The notes beneath the pieces are model-generated. The model was not told the origin of the DNA. It worked only from the letters and a program-made list of their open reading frames with translations, and made no database searches. A DNA stretch of 34,665 nt from positions 1 through 34,665 of the forward strand of contig NMRA01000690.1 of the NCBI GenBank assembly GCA_002633005.1, in the 5' to 3' direction. The position numbers and the translations under genes were made by a program. This document shows positions 21,491 through 30,134 of the stretch, one piece after another. Each line of letters starts with the position of its first letter. Within the stretch, counting starts at the first letter, position 1. The DNA is from Phoronis australis. Its lineage: Eukaryota; Phoronida; Phoronidae.

Positions 21491-21782
21491 CATAGGCGGA
21501 TTTAGGGGGGCCAGGCCCCCCCCCCCTTGACTACCGCAAGCAAAACAAACCAGCAAAACGTGAAGCGGTAGGAAATACTGCAGTTCGAGGTAGGACCGGT
21601 ATCGGACGAGGGGGGGAAACACGTTCCGTTTTTTTATTTTAGTCCAACGACAGATTTCCTGAGCTGAAGGTATACATCCTCGACGCCTGCAACTTGCGGG
21701 CCGCCTGCGAGCATACAATCGCGCTTTGCCCGCTTCTCCGAGGATGTCGGCCCCCCTCATGGTATCCTGAGATCAGCCACTG
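21491..21782 (+). mobile_element. nested hAT-like MITE, 292 bp
   Basis: Ends CATAGGCGGATTTAGG and ATCAGCCACTG. Flanks AAAAC (21486-21490) and AAAAT (21783-21787) are a one-mismatch 5-bp duplication. The uninterrupted left transposon copy has the matching empty site (AAAATGCTAC read on its minus strand, near 13610), which proves that this is an insertion. The inner sequence is unrelated to the other two MITEs as far as I can see. Confidence 0.75.
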
Positions 21783-21970
21783 AAAATGCTACTTGAGACA
21801 GAGTTATGAGAACTTGCAACAGGGCGGGGTGCTATTGATGGTGATCGGGAGGTCAGAAGATTTTTCACTGACCCGTCGCTCAGCGAAACGTTCCCCTCTC
21901 AGAAGGCCGCACAGGCACCTGTTTCCCCTCGCCCGAGGCCTCTGAAGAAACATGATAACTATGCTTGTTC

Positions 21971-22127
21971 TAGGGGGGATCCAGGACTTTGAGTTGAGGG
22001 GGGGGGAAGGCAGAGTATTAGCCAGGATTTTGCCTGTCAGACATTCGCGCTCCTGAACTGCCAAATGGAGTCTGGGAGAATTTTAGGGGGGCATGGCCTC
22101 CTTGGCTCCCCTCTAAATCCGCCACTG
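21971..22127 (+). mobile_element. nested hAT-like MITE, 157 bp
   Basis: Starts TAGGGGGGATCCAGG (first base changed from the family's C) and ends CTCTAAATCCGCCACTG. Exact 5-bp duplication TGTTC (21966-21970 and 22128-22132). The left transposon copy shows the empty site TGCTCTGTCC (minus strand near 13430), one base different from the duplicated target. Confidence 0.8.
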
Positions 22128-22589
22128 TGTTCTGTCCAGTTAACTGAAATTGAGCTCTAAAACGAGGTTATGCTTTGGACGAAAGAATTAGGTGTTTTAA
22201 TTTTAAAATTCAACTTGGTCGAGATTGATACTTGAAAAATAAAACACATGAAATAGACGTAATTATTAAAACCAAGAAAGTAGAATTGATGGTCATATAT
22301 TTTTTTATTTTCAATTGCGAGCCTGGTTTTTTATCGTAATCAAAATGTATATTTAATAACATCAAGTATTATTTCAGATCAATGACAAATCAACTGTCAG
22401 TCCCGGTAGTGCCTACCTCACCAGGACCTAGGCTATGCTTGAAGCTAATAGGGCTACTCTTGATCAACAAATTAAACCAGATGTGACTAATTTCACATGA
22501 CAGCAAAATACTATGAGCCACCACTGTCGAATATATCTTCAACTCGTCAACAATACGACCGGATGACCTGGTTTGTGTAGAAAGCATTT

Positions 22590-22858
22590 TTATCAAGAAT
22601 TTATGAGAAGAAACGTAACCCTGCATTCAGCATGATACCTAATCCGTAACACTACGATCGCCGCAATTTGGTCATGTTTACTTTTCATGTTTCGAACCTA
22701 GTTTTCCGGAAAAAACTTATCCTTTCGTCAGACAACTCTCCGGTGCATTGACTTATTCTTTAACTGTATTTTTCTACGTCTCTGTGGTTAATTATTGACG
22801 CATTTTTTTAAGATTTAATATTCAGGTTGGACTCCAAAGACCGGCCATTTAACTAACA
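22590..22858 (-). pseudogene. inward-facing ORF relic in the right transposon copy
   Basis: The minus-strand counterpart of 12718-13026. It begins with an ATG followed by AGLWSPT and a stop (TGA where the left copy has TGG), with further stops after MRQ. Nucleotide identity with the left copy remains high, including the possible donor TTAG|GTATCA. It cannot make the protein seen open in the left copy. Confidence 0.45.
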
Positions 22859-22938
22859 CAATGTAAATTTCCGCTTTGTTTATCGCATTGAGCCTCGACG
22901 CTTTGGATTTTAATGTCCGCCGCGTGAACTGGGTCTAT

Positions 22939-23539
22939 GAGCAAGGAGTGTCACTCCTTGCTATGAGCGCATGCTCGCATTTATCATGAGTGGGAGGGAG
23001 ATTAGAAACTCTGTGGTGACCACAGTTTTTCCTTGGCGCATATTTCAAAATAGTAAATTTGATGATTCTGAAAATTTTCTCACATAGGAAAGTAAATTAG
23101 TCTGTAATAGACGTTGCTAGATGGTACTTTAATCAGGAATTGTTTAAAACGATATTTTTGTCGAGCTTTCGCGTTCCATGCCTCTTTAAATAGGAACTTG
23201 CAGGCTACTTCATTGTCTCTGTGATAGGTTGGCCACCGCAAGTCATTGAACTGTGTCCTGTAGGTAGCGTGACATGGCCGAATAACACTGTCTGCCGGAT
23301 ACGGGCTATGTAAGCCCGCGAGCTACGTCTTAGTGCAAAGTTCACCTATTCGCGGATTTTGTTGTTGTTTTCACATTTACAAGTTGTCAGTGAATACAAC
23401 TACTCTTTGTTTAGCGCAGATTATATTAAAATAGCATTCAATTGTCGTTTAGTTCTTGATCGCTATACATTAGCATAGTATAGGAGCATGGCATCTCTAA
23501 GTCCTGGGAACAAAATATTTGAGATGAACTAGCGTCTTA
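22939..23539. other. non-coding stretch
   Basis: An 11-bp-arm hairpin, AGCAAGGAGTG then CACTCCTTGCT, sits at about 22940-22962, directly outside the right transposon copy. Nothing else can be supported. Confidence 0.4.
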
Positions 23540-23760
23540 CATAAGTGTTGCGGGTATGGCAGTTTTGATAAGCAAATTTTCTTACCACGGGTTCGAGTGC
23601 GGGTTTCGTATAGGGGCTTGCTTGCCTGGTATGCGCACTCTCCACAGAAGTGAATTCGCTTAGGGCAACGACAGACGGAGAGTCGCAAGTTGTGTGTGTC
23701 ACGTGAGTGATTATCACAGTCACCTGCACACAACGGATAATAATTCGTGGAATGGAACCT
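23540..23760 (+). repeat. possible SINE-like sequence
   Basis: GGTTCGAGTGC (23590-23600) is one base from a B box, and an indistinct A-box-like segment lies ~40 bp upstream. The overlapping 99-codon minus-strand ORF is probably a shadow. Boundaries are not visible and the call is tentative. Confidence 0.25.
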
Positions 23761-24322
23761 ACTGTGTGGCCTTAGCACGCCTGGTGCACCGCACAAGGCT
23801 GCCTACTGGACCCGTTGGTTCCCTGCGTGCCTGACCTACTCGCGCTTTAGCATTGGTTGATGTAACCTCAGCAGTCATTGGTTAGCGTTACAACACCGTG
23901 AACGAATTTTGGCCTTGTCAAGCAAGTGGCGTCGCAACAACCATTTCGTTTCTGCAATGATGTTTTAAAGCCGCGTACTTGAAGCACACTTATGCATGTG
24001 CAACTGAATAAACACATACCTGGCTTCGGATTTATCTGGTGAGTTAACCATATTGTATGAATACAGGACAGTATCGTAAACAAAAGTCATCGACAGTAGA
24101 AAGATGCACTCCGCCCGAAAAGGCACTACCACAATTTCTAGGATTTCATGAACCGATAAATTTTAAGCACCGTTCTGTCTGTACAACCACTTTACATTTT
24201 AGTCCATCAGTCATGCCAGTTTGTTTGCGTAAAGCGCTGCCTACACGTAGCTGTTGAGGACTCGACTAGCCCGGCAATCAGAAACGCCGGGAAAAAAAAT
24301 TGCCGAGGAAAATTAAGTGATA
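23761..24322. other. upstream flank of the secreted-peptide gene
   Basis: Two inverted CCAAT boxes (CATTGGTT) lie near 23851 and 23876, about 560-580 bp upstream of the proposed start site. The 66-codon ORF at 24057-24257 has no recognisable content. Confidence 0.3.
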
Positions 24323-24360
24323 CCTGCGTGCTGGCTACCGACCACCTAGCAGCACGCAGG
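24323..24360. repeat. GC-rich hairpin upstream of the core promoter
   Basis: CCTGCGTGCT (24323-24332) and AGCACGCAGG (24351-24360) are perfect 10-bp inverted arms with an 18-nt loop, ending 33 bp before the CRE. It may be a paired binding site or an extruding hairpin. Confidence 0.5.
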
Positions 24361-24392
24361 GCGGAACCAGCGAGCCTTCATAGTGGATAACG

Positions 24393-24435
24393 TGACGTCA
24401 TATATCTCACCCTCTGCAGTTTCTATTTTCAGTCC
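24393..24435 (+). promoter_or_regulatory. CRE-TATA-initiator core promoter of the secreted-peptide gene
   Basis: A full palindromic CRE (TGACGTCA, 24393-24400) abuts a TATA-like TATATC (24401-24406). An initiator, TCAGTCC (24429-24435, A at 24431), lies 30 bp downstream of the TATA start, the canonical spacing. This predicts a 38-nt 5' UTR before the ATG at 24469. The CRE predicts control by CREB/ATF factors, as in many neuropeptide and hormone genes (inference). Alternative: CTGCAG or TTTTCAG here could be splice acceptors, making this the end of a 5' UTR intron. Confidence 0.55.
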
Positions 24436-24468
24436 ACTCCGTCCTTTTGTCTTGCACGTCAACGCAAC

Positions 24469-25973
24469 ATGTTCAAGCGGAAAGCAGTGTTGTTTGTCGC
24501 CATAGTCCTGGCCATGCTGCTGGTCGGGGACATGTGTTCTTACACAGAAGCGAGGGCTAACCCTCGAGCAAAGCGTCGAACTGAACGTAGCCTATTTGAT
24601 ACCTATGCCATTGCCCGAGACCCTTGGGATGGGGATGGTGATGGTGACCAAAGTGAGTAAAAGGCAAATCCTGCCACCTGTGCATATAAATGTATATACG
24701 TGCGTACGTACGTATGTACTTGAATGTGTGTGTATGTATGTATGTATGTATGTATGTATGTATGTATGTATGTATGTTTGTATGTATGTTTGTATGCATG
24801 TATGTGTGTATGTATGCATGTATGTATGTACGTATGTGTTCACATTGCAGTGCCAACTCTAAGTGTTTTGGAACTCAGTAATGACGATTGTTCGCCTGAT
24901 CTCACAATTTTCAGGCCATTATCATATCTCCTCCACTCTTAGAACAAGAGTTGTGAGATGCCACATACAATCTGCACTGCTTTACGCATCGGAGACAAGG
25001 GCATTGAATAAAAACCTGGAGAAAACATAGCCTAGGCCTTTGAAATGTGGACATTAAGACGGATGGCAAAAAATCAGCTGGACAGCGGAAAGAGAGACCA
25101 ACAAAAATATTTGTAACTTGCTCAAAATTAAACCATCACTCCTAAAGATAATCCAAACAAGAAAACTGAAATACTCTGGTCACATTGAAAGGACCATCTG
25201 CAAGAAGATACCGGAAGCCGGAAAAACAGAAGGGGTGAGAGCAAGAGGTAGACAACGCAGAATGTGGATGGACGACATCAAGGACTGGACCGTCGAATCT
25301 ATCACTGCAAACAGAATGTACCCGGAAGAAAGGCAGAGCAGAGCAGAATGGCGGGGCCTTTCATACAGTATTGCATATTTTGTGAGCTTAATGTAGGCCT
25401 ACGCTGGGTAATACGGAGACAGAAAGCTTCGAGCTGGGCAGGTCGGGTTCTAGCCTAGCGTCTACGATCTATACATTGTACATTGTACATGTACATGTAT
25501 CTGAGCTGGCAACTGACGTCAACGCCGGAACAGTTCACTGAACTAGTCGCTATACGTATACATGCAGTTCACTCTGCTTCCGTATATTTTCACACATGGA
25601 CGTGAGCTCAGACATTCTTCACTTGAGGCAGACGGCTCAACGCATACACAGTAGTTCTCCGTATGTAGAGGCCCGTAGCGTTCTTAATTATAAATGGTAA
25701 CTCCTTGTACCGGATGGTCTTCACTCGGACTGTTTGAAAGGACGATTTACACTGCCTCGTATACGCAAGTGTGCGATTTTGGCACCTGATACTGCTGCTT
25801 GGGCTTCAGTACCCATAGAATTAATGAATGTACGACGGTTTCTAAGTTTTCGCCCTTTTGGTAAAATAACCGTCTTCTCGAGCTGTCCTTGCTGTCAAAT
25901 TCTACATTGATGGTTAGGAGCTAACAAGTAATATTTCATCTCTTTTTCAGTTAACGGCGGTGCGCTATACTGA
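24469..25973 (+). CDS. two-exon gene for a small secreted peptide precursor (68 aa)
   Basis: Coding exons are 24469-24652 (184 nt) and 25951-25973 (23 nt). The donor A|GTGAGT and the acceptor TCTCTTTTTCAG join in frame, giving INGGALY as the last residues. Without splicing the frame stops two codons later. Residues 1-5 are basic (MFKRK) and 6-20 hydrophobic (AVLFVAIVLAMLLVG), a clear signal peptide with probable cleavage after TEA (about residue 28). KRR at 35-37 is a prohormone-convertase-type site. The product after it would be ~31 residues, with FDTYAIARDPWD followed by an acidic GDGDGDQ run. There is no cysteine after the signal peptide (Cys23 is inside it), so a disulfide-rich defence peptide is unlikely. 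There is no amidation glycine before a basic site. I do not recognise the family; a neuropeptide, hormone or other secreted peptide is inferred from layout only. The good promoter, splice and poly(A) signals make this the best gene in the window. Confidence 0.65.
24691..24838. repeat. TATG/TACG tetranucleotide microsatellite
   Basis: A TATG array, uninterrupted for about 48 bp from ~24731, with interrupted TTTG, TGCA and TACG variants on both sides. It begins about 40 bp after the donor, inside the intron of the peptide gene. It generates long Met-Tyr-Val-Cys or Thr-His-Ile frames on both strands, which are not genes. Confidence 0.9.
24941..25366 (+). pseudogene. non-LTR retrotransposon (LINE) reverse transcriptase 3'-end remnant
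   Basis: Pieces in three frames follow the order of an endonuclease/reverse-transcriptase C-terminus: RTRVVRCHIQSALLYASET, then NKNLEKT, then FEMWTLRRM, then ISWTAERETN and LLKIKPSLLKIIQTRKLKYS-GHIER, then RGRQRRMWMDDIKDWT and RAEWRGL. FEMW-RRM, TRKLKY-GHI and GR(Q/P)RR-W-DDIKDWT are familiar landmarks of the post-RT region in RTE/Jockey-like and related elements. A frameshift in an A run (about 25067) and a stop near 25029 show that it is dead. The 5' end is missing (5' truncation is usual for LINEs). It lies in the intron of the secreted-peptide gene, same strand. The clade is not assigned. Confidence 0.8.
25374..25950. other. remaining intron of the peptide gene
   Basis: Contains two overlapping TACATGTA palindromes (25486-25499) and ends in a long polypyrimidine tract before the acceptor. 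No cassette exon is evident. Confidence 0.4.
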
Positions 25974-26065
25974 GGACAAGATATTGCGACTTCAAAGACA
26001 TTTTGGAATTACTTGTTGCTTGCATACTGGAATGCGACAAATAAAATAAGTGCATTAAAATATGA
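25974..26065 (+). terminator. 3' UTR and poly(A) signal of the peptide gene
   Basis: AATAAA at 26040-26045 lies 67 nt after the stop codon. A GT/T-rich segment (TTCTCTTTGTGTT, about 26083-26096) could be the downstream element, placing cleavage near 26060-26070. Confidence 0.6.
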
Positions 26066-26837
26066 TCTGCGTTATTATTGAAAGTTCTCTTTGTGTTCGA
26101 ATAGATGATTTCGTTAGACCGTATTCTGGGGAGTTTCCGTCAACATGTCGTCCAAAGTGCTTGTTCTTAAAGTTACGCAGGACGGAAAATTTTTCAAATT
26201 TATCTTAGTTCGAAACTTCATATGTCAGAAATGACTGATCAAATTCAAATAAAGCTTTTTGAAAACATGTTTTACGCTCGGTTCTCCAAAACTCTGTTAA
26301 GTTGCTTTAAAAATGTTAATTTTTGCATGAGGTGCTAACAAATATTTGGGCTTTTATTATTGTTATGGAAAATCAACTTGTTCGAAGTTAAAACCTAAAC
26401 AAAATTGTACTTTAGAAAACTTTACAGCGTTTTTGAGATTCCACAGTTATCATTTTTAATGTATATCAAATGAAATTTTTCTCATATTTCTGATACCATT
26501 GTTTTGCTTAATGTATTAACTTTTTTTGTTAAGTTTCAGTAAAATACATACAATGTATTGGCGTGACCCAATGAATGGTAGAATGATATAAAATAGAAAA
26601 TCAAATTTTACAGGCTTTCTATTTTGAGTTCAGAAAATATATTCATGTACTGAGGGATATCTGCGACTTTGCAGATACCGTATCTTGCTAAATACACAAC
26701 CGGGACCACTGGCGGTGTACCGAGTGCAGCCCCCCCCCCCAAAAAAAGGCGTTACAGAGCTCCAAAATCGTAGTTTGGGGTGCACACACAAATGCAGAAG
26801 TTTCACTTTCTTTGTGTTGATCCCTCATATGGGCAAG
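26066..26837. other. AT-rich non-coding stretch
   Basis: Strongly AT-rich to about 26690, then a C run followed by an A run near 26731-26747. No gene or defined repeat. Confidence 0.4.
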
Positions 26838-27302
26838 GGGGTAATCAGCAATTGGTCGGGACTTCAAAACCACCGTTGACCGGGCTTCACAACAAGTCGG
26901 CTGGACTGCAAAACCAAATGGACGAAGTGATCAAACGTGTTATCTGGTGGCCTCACCCAAAAAAATAGTTGGCTGAACCCAAAACATGATAGCCGCTGGT
27001 ATAACCAGTTCGCCGGTGATCAAACACCACGGCTGTTCTCTCTTTGAGAAGGAATCAATGGACATCTAGAGGGTTTTTTGTTACCCATTTGTTTGTTTTG
27101 TTCAAAATCGGCGATTTGTTCGGCCATTGTGTTTGAGCACCGGCCAACCCGTTTTAGGTCCGACCAACCAGTTTTTTGGGTGCGGCCTTCTGGTTTTGAG
27201 ATACCGACCACCAAGTTAGAACACCGGCCATTGGGTTTTGCACTCCAGCCAGCTGGATCAGACAAGTTGTTTTTTAGTCCGACCAATTGTTGATTACCCT
27301 CT
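26838..27302. mobile_element. foldback-like inverted repeat made of ~22-bp units
   Basis: The left terminus GGGGTAATCAGCAATTGGTC (from 26838) is answered by GACCAATTGTTGATTACCCT (ending 27300). Both arms (about 26838-27040 and 27100-27302) consist of degenerate ~20-24-bp units on the pattern TTGGCCGGnnCTCAAAACnA, about eight per arm, in inverted orientation. Long terminal repeats of tandem subunits are typical of foldback (FB/Galileo-type) elements; that family assignment is inference. No transposase is present, and no target duplication is clear. Confidence 0.55.
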
Positions 27303-27769
27303 TTATGGCGTGGCTCGTTGTTGTACTTGCCTTGCGACTTATTAGCGAGTGGGAAACGTACGCATCTCTTCGTGTTTTGCATGCGTTAATCCGTCGGCAA
27401 ATCAATTAAAACAGGTATGTAGGCAGGTATGTAGTTCATGCCCAGTGCCCTGGCGATCCCAGTCTGAACCTTAAACTGTCAGAAGCTAGAAGGTCAGAAC
27501 TTGAGCTACCCAGCTAGCCCCTTCTCACGTTTTTCAGTGCTGCGCAGCCCATGGTCTACGCGGGGCAGTGCACCACAAGGGGGTTGGGGTGAGCTACAGA
27601 GGCGTATTCCCGGCGAGGGGCAGGGAGACAGAGGGTAACTGACCACCGGATTTGGGCAAGAATGGGGCAAATCAACAGAAAATTGGGTGCGGGAACATCT
27701 AATGGAAAAAATGTGGGACCGATAATAAAATAATTCGCGGCATTACTCAGGGGTAGAAGATAAGCTGAC
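27303..27769. other. non-coding stretch
   Basis: A purine-rich segment from about 27600 shows loose spacing of AAAT/GGG words that runs into the array at 27770. No gene is visible. Confidence 0.35.
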
Positions 27770-27835
27770 GATGAAATAGTTGGCGACCCAAGATGAAATT
27801 TTGGGTGACGTCTGGAGGAAATTGGTGAACCGGAG
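27770..27835 (+). repeat. three tandem 22-bp units
   Basis: Three consecutive units of exactly 22 bp (27770-27791, 27792-27813, 27814-27835) share a G(A/G)(T/G)GAAAT(A/T)-like start and a GGTGAC/GGCGAC-like middle. They are degenerate, so conservation of the period rather than of the sequence is the main evidence. Confidence 0.45.
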
Positions 27836-28595
27836 GGTCAACGGTTAGTTTCATAATAATTATTCAAGTGAGAACACTATCCTAATGTTGACCAATAACT
27901 CCGTAGAATCGAATTAGCATCCACTTGTCACTTTATGTGCATTCATTAGAGAAACTGATAGCAGTATCCGCGATCAAAGAGCATCAACAAAACGGGAAAG
28001 ATACGTGCACTTGGAGACTTATTCGAGAACGTCACAGACAACAGTCGTCGAACCGTTGTGCCGGGATACCGAAACATCTCATTCTCATGCATCGGTCAAG
28101 GCAAAATTTCCAGAGCCGAAAATAAGATTTTGAAAACGGATCTGCGCCAGCTGGGAGAAATACTCATGTGTTCTAAAAAATACGATCGGACAAAAACAGC
28201 GTTTCTGCTCCCAGTAAAGTGTTTTCCACACTTCCTCTACTGGAAGAAGGCAGTTACCGTATTCACTATAACCTCATATTTTCTGATATACGTGCGTGCT
28301 TCGCTCTCAGCCTTTTTTTTGGTGTAGAGAGCGACTAGTCTAGAAAAAAGTTTTCACCTGGGGCTAAAAGAGCTGATTTGAGTTACACAATTTCTGTCTG
28401 GACCATGGCGCTGCGCCTATTCAGTTACGCGCAGTAAACATGTGGGGTGTCCTGTCAAGAAAGAAGAACGCATCACACAGGTCCCATTTCTTTCACTCTT
28501 TTAGCAAGTTCTTCGTTAGGCAATTTTTCGTTTGTTTACATTTACCTCTGTATCTTCAAAGGTTCTCAATGGATTTTCTTAAAATTTAACAAATA
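27836..28595. other. non-coding stretch
   Basis: ORFs at 27925-28125 and 28058-28327 overlap in different frames and have no recognisable content. Confidence 0.35.
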
Positions 28596-28608
28596 GGCCT
28601 CCTAGTGG
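28596..28608 (-). promoter_or_regulatory. partial CTCF-like site
   Basis: On the minus strand CCACTAGGAGGCC resembles the CTCF core with two deviations. It shares orientation with the better site 156 bp downstream. Confidence 0.2.
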
Positions 28609-28763
28609 CAGTAATGTATTTTCCACATCTAGCTCTCAATTTCGTCTTTGCCATTTTCCTCTATTTTTCTGAATTTATTTGACGGATTTTTGTGATACTT
28701 GGTAAATGGCTTTCTACTGAAGAAGCGATTATAAGTTGCCGTGTTTAAGTGGATTCAAATTTT

Positions 28764-28777
28764 GTGCCATCTAGTGG
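28764..28777 (-). promoter_or_regulatory. CTCF-like site, full consensus match
   Basis: CCACTAGATGGCAC (minus strand) fits CCASYAGRKGGCRS at every position. By my estimate such a perfect match is expected about 0.02 times in a window of this size on both strands. The same word is also spread by some repeats, and conservation of CTCF in the source species is assumed. Confidence 0.4.
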
Positions 28778-29353
28778 AAATTTCTGTGATACAAACAAAC
28801 TCCCCTGAATGCTCCCTGTTTGCGGTACCTTCGTGAGAGCTTTTGAAGGCTCCGCGTTGCTCTTGTTAGTTTTAATATGATATCACTGGTTTGTGCATTC
28901 GTTACCTAGTGTGTGCTCTTGAGTTGCACACCTGTTTGGTGCTAGCTGATTATGCTCTCGGTGTTTTTCTAGCCGGGCTCGCTAATATTCTCATCTGAAG
29001 TACTTTATTAGCAGACATTCCATTTGGGCTTCAGCGACCGCTGGTTCATAAGTTACATCATTTCTATAAAAGCCTAGTTATCAGTAAGTCATTATATCAT
29101 TTCTACACTTTGGTGATTCATTCTATTATTTTGTACTTCTGACCTGATATATGCTCAACTCTAGGACCAGACATTCTTATTATGGCGTACGTTACATTCA
29201 TTACTGTATTTTACCTTATCTTTCTGCTAATGTTTAAATGTCCTTATGCTATGGTTATTTAGTTTTCTGTATACATAGCCAAATAAAAAATTGGTCTATT
29301 GATGAATCTATTACTGTATTACCTGTATCCTATGTTTAGTGTTGTGCATTGCA
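28778..29353. other. non-coding stretch
   Basis: T-rich DNA with several CTATTACTGTATT-like words (for example near 29204 and 29309), perhaps a diverged repeat. Nothing is called. Confidence 0.3.
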
Positions 29354-29482
29354 ATGGCGGATTATCACTTGGCTCCAGATGGTGACAAATTTGGATTTCT
29401 AAGAATTGTTTCACCTGAGGATTCCGTTAAGATTACATGGCCGGTGCTGGTGACTATTTATGGCATGTTTGGACACAGTTGA
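29354..29482 (+). CDS. short ORF with good start context (42 aa), doubtful
   Basis: The start GCAATGG fits the Kozak rule (G at -3, G at +4). The peptide begins MADYHLAPDGDKFGFLRIV and runs 42 residues to TGA. It has no signal peptide, no domain and no recognised homology. It could be a chance ORF, a uORF or a first coding exon, but no strong splice donor is visible inside it. Confidence 0.15.
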   Translation: MADYHLAPDGDKFGFLRIVSPEDSVKITWPVLVTIYGMFGHS

Positions 29483-29980
29483 AAATATGTGTAACTGACA
29501 GTGAACCCCCTCTCAAACACGTGTTCGTGCAATAAGCCAAGTTGGACACACTACAATTTGAAAAGGTTTGGAATTGGTGCTTTCTAGTAGTCAATACCTC
29601 TACTCTTTCAAGTTTTATAGAGTTCAACACGATTAGGCGACGAACATGTTGACAAATGGACATCGTTTCAAGAAAAGTTGCCTACAGTGTAATTCTCAGC
29701 ATTTAGCCAAACACGCGAACCTACATTAAAGTACTTGTTTAATAACTATGTGTTAGCGGTGACCTCATTTTGTCATTCAATATTCATCTGAAGACGCTAA
29801 AATGGAAAATGATGAACCTTTTTATTCGGGCAAGATTGGGCATTCTCAATTGTAAAATATGCCGAAGTCCAGTTCCCATAGTTAAAAAGGTGCTCTGTAA
29901 CAATTTAAATTCAACCAGGGTAAATCATTATTTTACGACACCACGACATGTACAGCACACATCACGATTTTTTGTCCGCC
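29483..29980. other. non-coding stretch
   Basis: ORFs at 29454-29663 (minus) and 29770-30024 (plus) have no recognisable content. Confidence 0.35.
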
Positions 29981-29984
29981 CGGT

Positions 29985-30134
29985 CGGAAATTGGTCGACG
30001 ACCAGCCGTCGACAGGTCGTCTAGCCGACCAGCAGCCGGCCAACAACGTTCGGCTAGGAGCCGTCTGCTGAGTCGCCTCTGTGGTCGGCACTTGGGTCGG
30101 CTAAATGGTCGCCTAGCGTAAACGACCAATTCGG
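29985..30134. mobile_element. GGTCG/CGACC-rich inverted-repeat element
   Basis: CGGAAATTGGTCG (29985-29997) and CGACCAATTCGG (30123-30134) are near-inverted ends of a ~150-bp GC-rich island in AT-rich DNA. Between about 29982 and 30155 I count about ten GGTCG or CGACC pentamers in mixed orientation, including the palindrome GGTCGACGACC and several CGGCTA/TAGCCG words. A small MITE or a clustered binding-site array both fit. Confidence 0.45.

Larger units (their letters stand above)
20952..22938 (-). mobile_element. DNA transposon, right inverted copy, with two nested insertions
   Basis: Reverse-complement copy of 12631-14167. Ends are ATAGACCCTATTTACGCC (20952 inward) and GCGTGAACTGGGTCTAT (to 22938). 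Removing the nested elements at 21491-21782 and 21971-22127 plus one copy of each 5-bp duplication leaves about 1,528 bp, against 1,537 bp for the left copy. Sampled blocks look roughly 85% identical by eye. Both ORF remnants have stops or shifts here, so this copy is more decayed for the 12718-type ORF. The two copies flank 6.8 kb in opposite orientation. Confidence 0.75.

Noticed and set aside
21401-21760. 119-codon minus-strand ORF
   Set aside because: It lies across a nested MITE and its junction with the host transposon, so it is a chance frame.
24557-24881. Overlapping open frames on both strands across the TATG microsatellite
   Set aside because: They are translations of a tetranucleotide repeat, which stays open in several frames by chance.
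26838-27302. CRISPR array
   Set aside because: Units are degenerate, contiguous without spacers and arranged as inverted arms in animal DNA.
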